A stretch of 51,984 nt of DNA from Chromera velia (taxonomy: Eukaryota; Sar; Chromeraceae): NCBI GenBank assembly GCA_018398765.1, contig JAHBMJ010005700.1:10001-61984 (forward strand), given 5' to 3'. This document shows, in pieces, positions 12,314 through 24,593 of the stretch. A program made the translations under genes and the position numbers. How positions within the stretch are numbered: the first letter of the stretch is position 1; every line of letters begins with the position of its first letter. The notes under the pieces are model-generated. The model did no database searches. It was given only the letters and a program-made list of their open reading frames with translations, and was not told where the DNA came from.

Positions 12314-12412
12314 ACTACCATGGTAGTGGTAGGGGCCCTTGGGCCCCCAAGTTACCGCCCCATGGTTACCAAAGTAACGGTAACTCGCCGCCTCCCTAAG
12401 GGGCCCGGTAGT
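12314..12412. repeat. Palindromic GC-rich element
   Basis: A block of short nested palindromes: CTACCATGGTAG, GGGCCCTTGGGCCC, CCATGG, GTTACC...GGTAAC and GGGGCCC. Related pieces occur at 10590-10665. It looks like a fold-back repeat or the inverted ends of a small transposable element. Confidence 0.45.
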
Positions 12413-12663
12413 AACTCCTAACCGTCCTGTGTAGTGAAATGACTGGCTGTCTCACTGGATTGCTCTCTTTTGTGGCCCTCATTACCATTTTTGCCAAACG
12501 CTGCTATGAGATAAGATCATGCATGAATCGAGCATGGAATTTTGATCTTAGAAAGGGGCGAATGTTATATACTACTTATAAGCATACTTAGAAAAAAGAT
12601 AGAAATTAAATGAATCAATTTTAGTTTAAAATAGTACTATGCAAAAGAAAATCGTGCGCGTCG

Positions 12664-12735
12664 CTTGTTTTCATAACTTAGTGGTTAGCATACAGTACTA
12701 ACAAGCAGAAGGTCATGGATTCAATCCTGGCTATC
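12664..12735 (+). repeat. tRNA-like (SINE-type) sequence
   Basis: The segment has an A-box-like stretch TAACTTAGTGGTTAGCA (about 12674-12690) and, about 28 bases on, a B-box-like GATTCAATCC (12718-12727). This is the spacing of an RNA polymerase III internal promoter. The acceptor and anticodon stems do not pair well, so it is not a working tRNA. A tRNA-derived SINE or decayed tRNA is the best reading. The flanks (12430-12960) are AT-rich and hold no gene. Confidence 0.35.
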
Positions 12736-13020
12736 TCCCTTTTAAACATCAAAGAAAGAAGATGCAGAACGTTAACGTCTCATATCATACAGATATTAGC
12801 CTGTTACAATTCGATCAAAATCAGATGGAAGACTTTCGAAAGACTACAATAAAATTAGAATGATCGTCGAATCACAAGAAATCTGCATGTTTCTGACATG
12901 GATCGAGTCTGTCACTAGGGATCGACTTGAACTACCTCAGCGCCATCAACCCCTAAAGAGCCTTCAACCTCTGCAAACACTCACCAGCGCTAACCCCTCT
13001 AAGTAAATCTTAACAACGCA

Positions 13021-13856
13021 GTGGGGGACGAGTTTAGAAGAAAAGGCAAGGGCAGGAGGAAAAAGGTGGCAAGAAAGATCGTGGAGGGTACGTGGCTGTC
13101 CGACTGGTTAAAGGAAGACACTAAAAACGTTAAAGACAGAAACAAAATTTTCCCTCGCCTTGCAAATCTCTCTCCTTTCCAATCCAAGAATCTGACCAGA
13201 CAACGTTTGGCCATGTATCTTCTGAGTGAAAGGAAATGGCGCTCAAGAAGTGAATTGATAGAGTGCAATGTTGAACCTCTGCTAAGGAGTTTGTTACAGT
13301 CCTCCGCAGGCTTCCGTACACTTCTCAGGGCTCTGATAGGGGGGGACATAGATAGGACTCAACCAGAATGTCTATGTAATAAATGTTTGTCCCCCTCGAT
13401 CGCGTATGATAAAAAATGAAGTCCATGTCCTGATAGAATGTAAAAATTCGGAAAGGGAGCGAAGCAGGCTGAAAGAACTGTATGAAATTATAAAACAGAG
13501 AGTGCCCATCAACATAAGAATACAGATCGCACAACGCATTGCGGGTGTAACAGGGAGGCGTACTACAGATATAACGAGAAAAAAATGAAGGAAATGGTGT
13601 TGCTGTTGTGCACAATCCTACCTAGAAGCGGTTCTAAAGCGCTAACTGAGTGTCTCAAGAAGGTTCATTGTTTCGATCAGGCAAGTTGAGTCGAATCAAT
13701 CCGATTGGCATGCAGGCTTCCTTACCCCCCCCCCCCCCCCATGAATGCATGCTCTGGGTTGTTGGACCGTTGTCCTCAAAGCCTTGTTAGTGGCTTGGGA
13801 TCTAACCTCGCTGGGTCTAGAATTTAACCCTCAATCATCATCATCATCATCAGATA
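13021..13856 (+). mobile_element. 5'-truncated LINE-like retrotransposon, copy B
   Basis: An ORF from 13021 to 13419 encodes a basic protein (RRKGKGRRKKVARKIVEGTW and so on) that reaches a zinc-type motif ECLCNKCLSPS. Reading then shifts frame near 13390-13406 and continues as MIKNEVHVLIEC and a helix-rich basic tail to 13588. Together these form the C-x2-C...H-x4-C module found at the C-terminus of many LINE polymerase proteins. The 3' segment, a G/C tract of about 16 Cs (13725-13740) and the (ATC)n tail at about 13834-13855 match copy A in order, so the 3' end of the element is near 13856. There is no reverse transcriptase core; the copy is truncated and frameshifted, hence inactive. Confidence 0.72.
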
Positions 13857-14140
13857 ACATACATTGGCATAGAATTTTACTAAGAATTTTATGTTTCAAT
13901 AACTTAACAGGCCATTGGCAGTCCACAAAAATTGATGGATTGATTTATCTTAAAATTATAATGCACGATACTGTCCATACATACGAATCTAGATATACGA
14001 ATCTATTTGGCAGCAATCCAAGCTAGATAAATTACAATGTTTGTATGCACAATCTTTGAAATTCATACTTTGTTTGAATGTAGTCTGTTCAAATCTTTCT
14101 GTTTGAGGATGACCGTTGACTATGTTGACTTCCATGTCAC

Positions 14141-17100
14141 TCAAAAAGTCAACTCTGTGAAATCATCATCCGAGGAGAGATTCGCATCTCCCTCTCCACT
14201 GTCCTCCTCGGGGCCCGAGGCAGAAGAATCCAACAGCGCGTCCTCAAGATCACTCATACCCACTTCCCGGAGAAACTCTTCTTCGAGCCACTCTGCATCG
14301 TCAGAATCGATTCCGCTGCCCTCGAAAAGAGTCCCAGGTTTCCCCGCCCCTCCTGCACCAAAGGCAGACACAGAGGGGGACGCAGAACCTTGTGCTTGCA
14401 CAAATCCAGGCGGACCCTCAACACCTCCTGCCACCGCTCCGAGAACCATCCCTTTCTTCTCCTGAGTGCTCTCCATTTCTTTGAACCCTTTTGGATAGAC
14501 CCCTTTTGAAAGGATATGTACAGCATCACCAGATGCAAAAGACGATACCGGCACCCCCGTCAAAGTTCCGCCCGGACTGCCACCCCCGACATCAGTCACT
14601 TCCACGAGATCCAAGTCCGAATCCTCATCAGACTCCTCCCTCTCTCTCTGCACTTTCCCGTTCCTTTGCCCTCCTTGAACCAACGACGGTCGCTTTCTCT
14701 TCATCATCACAGAATCTGCTGGTCTAGCTCTCCCTGCCTGCGTGCCGTCTGCCGACACAACCACGGCATGAAGAGGATTGCTCGACCTCGTCACCCCGCG
14801 TGCAGTTCGAGCAGGGGCTTCCGTCCCCCCTGCTTTCTCTCCGTTGCCCCTCTTCTCCTCTGCTTCCACGAAAGGAAACGAAGCTGCTGTTCCTTCCCCG
14901 TACCTGTCGTGTCTGCTTGATCCCCCTTCCCTTCTATTCGACTCTCTCGTTTCCCTCCTCCCCCTCTCAAGAGATACTGAGAGAGAAGCCCTCGCAGTCT
15001 CCCTCAACTGCTCAAGGGCAGTCTGCGGTTTTGCAAGTCAGAGAGTGAAATGCAGACGCAGAAGAAAGCAGAAAGAAAGAGACATGAATGTGAGGAGTAA
15101 AGAAAGGAAACAAAAAACTAAAAACTGGCACGCCTCCGTGAGTCTGTGAAGACGGAGAGCAGAAGATGAAATACAATGCAACTTCAGAGTGAGGCAGGAT
15201 GACATCCGTGATAATTTGCACTTGCCCATCTCTCAGCTCACCTCCACACATACTGAAGGAGACCACCTATCACGGGCACCCCCTAGCTGCAGCTGACTGA
15301 CCTCTCTCTTCTCTATCAGAAGGCTGGCTGCCTTGTCCCTCACTGCGTGGGCTTTTGCCCTTGCGACATCCCTTCTCCACTCCAGCTGTTCCATCTCTTC
15401 CTCGTCTCGCCTCTCCCTCTCCCTCTGCCCGTCTCTCTCCACCTCCCCACCCTCTCTTTTTTGTTCCCAGTTCCCCTCTTCCGCCTCGGCAAGCAACCCC
15501 ACAGACGCCGTCATGGCGCTTCCTTTGTGAGCGTCGCCTCCCTGTACTGCTCTCTCACCGACCTCCCTTATCGCAGCGAGTTCTCCCTTTTCTCTCTCCC
15601 TACCACCCTCCCCCTTTGCCCCTCTAACCTCTCCTAGTCCTCCTCGACCCCTCAAAGTGTCTAGTGTGACATGCTCGGGAAGGGGGTCAAGAAACACCTG
15701 CAAACAGAGAGAAGACAAGTTTGTTTTTCTCTTCCCAAAGACAGAGACAGGAAAGCAGATATACAAACAGACACATGAAATGACACTATGCATTCAAACA
15801 GAGGGAGAGAGACATAAAGATGAACGGGCGGTATGTTTGCTTTCAGACAGAGTGAGACACAAACTGATAAGAAAGCCGGTCGACAGACACCACTCCCCCA
15901 CCTCTTTCTACTGCAACGCAGGAAGGAGCGTTTCGATACACACGTAGAGAGAGAGTGAGACAGAGGCAAACTTCTGGAGGGTCCCTAGTGAGCAAATCAA
16001 ATAACAACCGTTTACCGAAAGTCCTACAACGTTTTGTTTTCTCGTAATTGGTGCGGGTGTTTGCGGGTCTCGTTGGCTTCGCATTCCTTCTCTATTTTTT
16101 CGCAATCACCTTCGTATGCCGAGCGCATTCGTGAATGTATGAAATGGAAAAGGGGGAAGAGAGACAGCCAGGGGAAACATCGTGGAGGAAGAGAAAGAAA
16201 GAAAGTGTAGAAAGAAAGACCTCAACCAAGTCTTCCTCGTCTGCTCCCACGATTCCCTCCAGACTATCGAGACCTCTCTCCAACAATTCTGCGCACTTGT
16301 CCGGATGCTCCTGCATGCACTCATCCGCCCATTCCATTATCACACATTCATTCAGCATGGAACGGTCTGTCTAGAGAGCCAAAGCAAAATCCTCCGATCT
16401 GAGACTCTCTTTCTTTCGGCGGCTTCGTTGAAGCTGGGCCTTGTCACGCAGACACTGCTGCCATTTCCATCAAATCGCTTCTCTCGCATTGCGCAACAAA
16501 CAGAAAACGGAGGAGCTCTCCACATAGAAAAGAGGGCGACGTGCTTTGCTGATGCAGACACAGGAACCAGATCCCATAGACACACACGCATGAACGCCCA
16601 TGCATTCCGGTGCCCACACATGAACCAACCAACCGACGAACCCTGAGGTCTTCTATTTGCAGCACCTCTCCCACCCTCTTTTGTCTCTCTAACTCCTCCT
16701 CGCAACTCTCAGGATCAGCCATTACGCCTCTCCCTCTCTGCACACCCCCACCACTTGTCTCTGTCTCAGGCGGCCCCCTCCCCCTCCCGCCGGAGTACGA
16801 ACGAACCGACGTCAGGCGGACGTCACCCCTCTCCGCAAACAGACGGAACACCTCAGAGATCCCCGTCCTGCAGAAAACAAACAGTCATGGGAGTGACGTC
16901 CTGAAAAGACCACTGCCCGTGACAATAATCGGAGCAGGCGAGCATACGACGGTCGTGCAGGCACAAGATGAACACTTGCAAATGAGCTATTGGTGTCCAT
17001 AAGTGAATGAATGAATGAATGAATGAATAAGCCGTTGAATCCCCCATCACCGACTGACCATCCCATTTTCAGTGTGAAGTTTCTCAGCATCCCGCATCTG

Positions 17101-20100
17101 CACACGCGGATAGACAATCCGAATTCTCAGGTCATCACACGAAAAGAGAAAAGAGCAAGAACTCGACACGGTCCGAGTCGTCAAAAAACTAATTCGGTCC
17201 AACCAACAACTTCCAGTCAGCACCGGTCCTTTAAATCTTAAAATCGGGCGGTCAGAGGGTGAGCCCGTCACTTTGTCGGTCGGTCAGTCACTCAGTGAGG
17301 CAGTCAGTTTGCCAGTCAGCCAAGTGAGCAATCACACAAGCAGTCCATCAGTCGGTCATTCAGTCAACTGCTGACAGTCAGTCCCTGCAATAAATCCACC
17401 CAGCCTTCCATCTCACCTCACCTCACCTCATCATCGTTTGCTTCTGCAACTCCTGCAGCTCTCCCACCGAGGTGCCGTACCTGTGTTTGCATAGATAGAT
17501 GCACAAACAGACAAACACACAGACAGCCAAACAGACACTTGAACCTACACGCACGAACACGCTCACGCAGACGAAAGAGACAGTAGAGAGAGAAAGAGAT
17601 AATAGAATTAAAAAAAGGAAAGGCAAGAGAGGCACAGAGACAGAGACAACGACAGGGTCCAAGGGAGAAAGACATGCGGACAGAAAGACAGTCAAGACAG
17701 AGACAGGGCGACACAGACTTTTCTCAGGCACAGAAAAACACCTCTCCAACTCATCTTGTGCAGCTGGTGCAGACAGAACAGAAAGGGGGAAGCAAAGATG
17801 AAACGCAAAAAGGTACACGAGGACTGCCATGACCCCAAAAGGTCTGATACAACGCCATTTTCAGGCAGAAACCCACACCGATAGAGACTTCAGGTGTCTC
17901 TTTGTGCTCTCCCGTGCTTTTCGTCGTGGCCCTCTCGAGGAAAGGCAAGGCAAGAGGAAAGGTGAGGCGAAATGAAAGCATCAAAACTCGGGAAGGAATA
18001 CAAGAGGAAGAGAAAAGACAGCCAGACGGGCAGAGAGAGAGAGAGAGAGAAGCCGACTTACGCCCTTGCCACCTTCCCCATTGCGTCTCTCCTCGCTCTC
18101 CTCTCCCCTGGGTGTGCCTGTTGATGATGTTGCATTTCGCCCTCTCTTCTCTGTTTGTCCGTCTCCGCGAGCAAGAAAAGCGCCCAGGCGAACGCAAAGC
18201 GGCGGTGTCTGAGGGCTGCCCGTTCCCGCACCGTGCCCGGACAGGGTCTCCTGCATTCATGCATGCATGCATGTGAGTGAAGGTACACGGAAGGAAGGAA
18301 GATGAAGATGAACAAACAAGAGAAGAGGCTGGGTGGACATGCAGGAAGGACAACACCGCGGCGGCATGAATATTCATTCACGATTCTCAACACGGTCACC
18401 TAGCTCCACTCATCAAGCACAATTAAGCAGAGAGGAGGGAGATTCTTGTCTCTTCTCTCCGAAGCCCCCGAGCGAGAAGGCTGGAATGTAAGAACGACAG
18501 GCCGATAGAGTGGCTGAAAGAGACATTGACCCACCTCCCATGCAGCACGTCGTCGTACATCCTCCAGGCGGGTGTGAAGCTAGGAGGTTCCTGAGCGGCC
18601 TGCAGAAGAGAAGAGATCGAGGATGTACTAGTGGAATGAGAGACGAAAAACACTGACGGTAGCACCCAAAAGAAAACTGGGAGAAGGTCTTGCGACAGGA
18701 AATGATGGACAGCCAGGCATCCCTCCCACCTACCCAGCCCCCCCCCTACCTGGACAAACCACTCTGGAGACAGCCCGAGTCCCTGCATGAACTCCCTCAC
18801 TTCCGAGTTACCCGCACCCCTGCGGACGACTTGAAGGATTTTCCGCCAATCCAGTTGGTTCAAAGGGGGGTCGGCAGGGACTGCAGAAAGAAAGGAGGAA
18901 GGTGGGCGGAAGAAAAGAACGAAAGACAGAAAGAAAGAAAAAACGAGAGAGAGAAAAGAACCGCCAAACCAAATCGACAGAGAGAGTTCTCTCAGTAGGC
19001 ATCATCACACGGTCAGGAGTGCCCATATATTTATTTCTATAAAAAAAAACTGCCGCATCACACTGTAGTGTCCACATATTTCCACAAGAAGAAACTGCCG
19101 CATCAAGGCAAACAACCGGACTTCAACACTCCACCCAGCTGGTTGGTTGACTGGAGGAAGAGTCATTGCACAGTTATGAATGAGGAAAGAGTGCATTGGA
19201 TTCAACCAGAAAAAACAGATAGATGAAAGGTAGATAACTTCTGTCCAACTTTTCGGGAGAAGGCAAGGAAGCTTGATAGTCTCGCGAAAGATGGAAGGCC
19301 GACAGAAAGAAAAAAGAGACCAAGCTAGTCTACTGGGACGTACATCCTAGTCACCATGAGGACAGAGAACCAGACGGCACAGCGAAAACCCTTCACCCAC
19401 ACTGTCCGCAGTCACAGGCACGCAACGCCCTACCTGCCAGGAAGAGAGGGTGAAGAGATGTAGACAGACAGAGGCCCTGGCAGAGAGCACGAGAGAGTTC
19501 GACAGAGGTCTCAAGACCCTCAGGAATGCTGAAGGACGAATCAACCAACGCAACTCCTGCAAAAAAAAAAAAAAAAAGAAGCCAGAGAGATCCAAGAACG
19601 CGATTGGTGGGATGCAGAGATAAGAGGGGCTGCATGCAGTTGAGACCCGCTTCGCATCTCTTCTTCATGTATTATTTGTCCCCATTTTTTTTCACTGCGA
19701 ATCTGCAAATGCCCTCTCTCTGCCTTCCACCCTCCTGCACCTCTCTGCTTGCATTCCTTTGTTCGCACACGTACGTGCAGATGTCACAAGAAAGGCATCT
19801 GTCCGGCCGGACAAATATGAATGGAATGTGGTCAACGCACACAATTCTTCTCTTGCAAAGAAATAGGGACAGGCACCTCACTACAAGACAACACACAACA
19901 CACAGACCCACCAAGATCTGACAACTGGAGACGGCATGCAGGTGGAATCTTCCGTGGAGGAAGCGCCTGTGGGGGGGAGGAGGAGGAGTCTGCCGGGGCC
20001 TTCTCCTCTCTCTTTCCTTTCTCGACACTCCCACTCGACCCCGCCCCGCCTCTCTCTTTGCTCTCACTCTCCTTTTTAATTTGGACTTCTGTCTCCACTC

Positions 20101-20504
20101 CGTTACTTCCGTTTGTATTTTCCTTCTCCGCAAACTCTTCTGAAGAAGCTGCGGCATATCCGGGGCCCTCGTGTGAGGCCTGGCCGGGGTCCTTGTTGGT
20201 CCCCTTGACCGCAACGGGGCCTGTTGGTGTGATGGTGGGTTCCGGTACTGTGGGATGACCTCGGCTTTTGACCGTCTGACCAGGCTGTGCAGCCGATAGG
20301 GGGGAGCATGGGTGAGTTCCAGTGACCGTCACGATCCTGCCACTGATGAGGTATCGGAACACCGTCTGGAGCTCTTCCACAAATTTCTCTCTCTCCTCTT
20401 GGGTCGAAATCTGCACATCAAAGAGGGGGCAGAAGGGAGGGCGCGCAGGGGAAAGAGCGCGCGCGCGCGTGTGTGTGTATGAGAGAGAGAGAGAGAGAGA
20501 GAGG

Positions 20505-20544
<40 letters not shown>

Positions 20545-20943
20545 CGTATGGATTTTTCTGTTTCGTGATGGTGGTAACCTGCAATGATTGTCTATCAGAC
20601 GGACACTCCACAAGACACTAGCCCCTGAGCGTTTGTCTCAGCTGTCTGACCTACCTACCTGTCTGCATCTGAGGGAGAACTCGTGTAGGACCCGAGTGAC
20701 GTCCTCGACAGTCTGGACTTCAGGAAGCGACAGAATCTGCAGACAACCGCACGAGCTTTGAAGTGAGGGGGTCATCAAACACCCTCGAAAGAAACCAAAA
20801 ACACGACACAGTGAGCTGCAGAGACAAACATCGAGACAAAGAAAGATAGACACAGAGAGGGGGGGGAGAGAGAGAAGGAAAAAAACAAGACACACACACA
20901 CACACACACACACACGCGCGCGCGCCCGCACACACACACACAC

Positions 20944-21024
<81 letters not shown>

Positions 21025-21750
21025 AAGGAAGGAAAAGAAATACCAAACAAAGAGCTGGGCTTGTCTTCTTTCCGAGCAGACAGACCTCAATCACAGCTCT
21101 TGCAAGGTTTTGCCCGTGCAACTGGCTACTCACTCCGGCATCTCCACCCTTTAGAAGCTTCTGCAATCAGCAAAACCCACCAACCAAAGTAAACGGACAG
21201 AGAAGAGAGAGATGCACCTGCAAACCCAAGCAGACGAAGCAGAAGCACCAAGCAGTACCACAGGTCCGTCGCTCCATCTCCCCCCCGCCTCCCTTCACAC
21301 GAGTGGAAACAGGCAACTATGCAGCACCGCACCAAATCAACAAATTGACAGAGGCAAACCAGCTGTCCCAAAAGATCCTTTCATCTTTCCTTCTTCGTTC
21401 CTCGCGGACAGACAGACACACTGACAGACACGCGCACAGAGGCGAAGAGGTAAGTCGACATACCTTTGCCAGATTGATTTCTGAGGCTGCAGCAAGAACG
21501 AACACTTCTCCTCTGCGCATACACATGGACAGTGAGAACTGTTTCAGAGAAAGAGATGGAGTACAGGAATGTACAGATAAAAACAGAAATCAGTAAATAA
21601 GCAGCTCGCATGAAGGCATCAGGGGGTGCGAGCTGCATATCTTTACATCCAAATAACTCTCTTTTGATTTCACGGGAACTTTCGAAATGACTTGCCAGAA
21701 TGCTCTTTCTTTCTTTCTTTCATTCTTCCTTCCTTCCTTCCTTCCTTCCG

Positions 21751-21781
<31 letters not shown>

Positions 21782-24551
21782 TTTCCTTTCTTTTTTTAAC
21801 GCTTCACAACGATGCATCAATCCCGTGGTTGCCATCCAGCCTCTTCACGAGAAAGGATCCTGACTTGTGCAGGTCGTCTACTATCTTGCCCGCTTGCACA
21901 AAAACACACACACAGACACACGTACACATGCGCGTAACACACACGCACACACATACACCTACCTGTCATGAAACCCCAACCGCCCTGCACGCCCCGCCAT
22001 TTGAGAGAAGCGTCTTGGATCAAGAGGTGCAGTGCCCACCTGCAAGCACACCTCATAAATGATGGCCCATTCACTCATTTACTCACTCACACAAACATTG
22101 TTGTCACAGAACTATGCATCCCCTCGCCATTTGAAGACACACAGATACCAGAAAAGGGAGGAGACAGTTGCTCGAAACGTGTATCCTCATCTGTCGAAGG
22201 TGCCCTCAAAAACTCCGAAACATCGACACAAACCGCATCCAGGGGTACCACACAAAGTATACACACGCAAGCATCCCTTCTTCTCAGCGAACGTACAAGG
22301 GCCGAGCAGCTTTTAAACAACCGACTCGACCTCACCTTCAGAGGAGGCGAGAAAATCACCCTGGATGCTGGCAGATTCACCCCCACTGCGACTGTTGAGG
22401 TCGCACAGAGAACCCGTAGTGTCCCTTTCCTGAACCCTCTCTCTATTGCCCTCTTCTCCGTAACACCCAGACCTGCAGACAGAAGGGGGGCAGGAAGAAT
22501 GAACAGCACCTCGATCGATAATCATGAGACAGTACCCTCCAGGTGAACAAAATATAATCCAGACAGACAAAAAGTCGCATAGAAAGTACAGACACAAAAG
22601 TCTCCCCAGAAAAGACCCGAAAAAACAAAATGAAACAGCCCGTCCAGAGACCCCCTCCCCCGACCTGCATGATGAAACCCAACTCCCAAAGGCACACACT
22701 CTTTGAAGACCTCCAGCGCCTTCCACGCCCCCCCTTCCTGCCCCTCCCCACCCCCATACCCCTCTGCGGCAACTTCCAACTCCACAAGGAGACGCCGTCT
22801 CTCAAGCAGAGAGCCCCTGCTGTCCAGTTCCGCTCCGAAGAAGGGGAAATCAAGCTCATCATCCTCGTCGTGCACGACTGTAGAGGTGAGTGCCTCGGAA
22901 AGGCTGTGCCTTTTGGGAGGAGACGGAGACGCCCCCCGAAGTTTGGAGAGAAACCTGCGGGGCAAGTGAGGGATCTCCGCCTCTCTCTACAAAGGATCGG
23001 CTCTCTCTCTGCTCAGGAATGTAAAACAAAAATATTGGCAGCAGACGAAGCACTCCACATGATCGACTTTCACTCGTTTGTTCGAAAGAGTCAGAAGAAT
23101 TGAGAGAGAGCAGAAGGTGGGTAGGGATGCACAACTTCAGATCTTCAGATAAAAAGGCGGGGAGACGGAGACAAAAAACAACATGCATGATACGAGTACT
23201 GTGTCATGCAATCTACAGTCGCCATGCATGGAGTCAGATGGGGGGAACGAACGAGAAATGCAACAGCTACCCTGCTAGAATTCTGATCTGACCTTGCAAC
23301 TTCCTTCGCTGTGATTTCCGTCTTCGCCCGAGAAGAACAAAAGATTAGTACCTGTCCATTACTCGCCTCCTCTGCCCTTCCACCCAATCTTCCACTATGT
23401 CCCCCTTCGCCCCCTTTCACTTCCACATCAAGCTCTGCCTGTCTGTCTGGATGTATGCCGATGCCTTCTGCAACCAGCGTTCCAAGAACCTCCCCCTCAG
23501 CAACCCCCATCTGCTTTACTACTCTGAACCCTTCAAACAAGGCCTTTTCCTTTTCTTTCTCCTTCGCGTTCATATTGACAGAAGGCGAAGAGCTCTTTGC
23601 CGTCGCTTTGCCGTTAATCACAGACGCTCCCGCGGTCCCACCAGATCCAGTATCAACTGCGCTGGCAGAAGGGGAGAAGGGGAAGGACGGAGATCCAGAA
23701 GCAGTCGAAAAGGGGGAAGAGGAAAACTCGGACTCTTCACTTCCCCCCTTCGAATTCAATGCGAACACATTCGGAGACCCAGACACTTTCAGGTAGAAGT
23801 CCAGAGGAACGGGCCGCTCACTCTCTGCTGACTGGAACGACACCCCTCCCATCCAATCCGACAGCTGCAAGAGAAAAGGGGAAAGGGGCAAAACACACAG
23901 ACAGATATGGGTCAACGCCCCCCCCTAAAGAGAAAGGGTGGGAGAAAGTCAGCAAGGATATTCAGGATCAGAAAGGGCCTCATGAAATGAAACGCCAGCT
24001 TATGTATCCCCAACTTTCTTCTGCTCTCACGCTTGAACAGATACACAGAAACACGCCCGACCCGGTTAGTCACACCTGATATCCTATTCGACGTATAAAG
24101 ATCAGCACAATGAACACACACATACAGCTTCAACAATGAACACACACATACGCTTCAGCTGACCGACCTCCTGGGCATTCGGAAGTGTGGCAGAGAATGC
24201 TATGATGCGACAGTCGAAGGGCGCGAAGTCTTCTTTCCGTCTCCTTTCCCGTTCTCTGTTCTCTCTCCTGTCCTTTTCTTTCTCCCGAAGTTTTCGCCTT
24301 TTCGTTGGACCGCGATCGCGCACGTTCTCTTCGTCTTCTTCCGCCCCCCCCTCCCCTTCCCTTTCTCTTTCCCTCTCCTCCTCTTCCTCTGCGGCTCTCG
24401 CTGCTGCCTCCTTCTTCCGTTGCAGTTCTCGAAGGTACAAAATCTTCAAAATCAAAATCTCAAGGAGAAATCCTCTGCAAAAGAAGAGGCAGAGAGAGGG
24501 AGAGAGAGACGAGATAAAACAATATTAGAGAAAAACACACAAACACACACA

Positions 24552-24593
<42 letters not shown>

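Noticed and set aside
12664-12735. Functional tRNA gene
   Set aside because: Acceptor and anticodon stems do not pair.
14141-15007. A POLQ polymerase domain downstream of the helicase
   Set aside because: The last exons are low-complexity and acidic; no polymerase A, B or C motif is present before the stop.
21817-21900. Possible helicase exon ([13 protein letters not shown]) after the QMAGRAGR exon
   Set aside because: Joining 21963 directly to 21512 keeps phase and gives the expected [18 protein letters not shown] order, so this exon is not needed.
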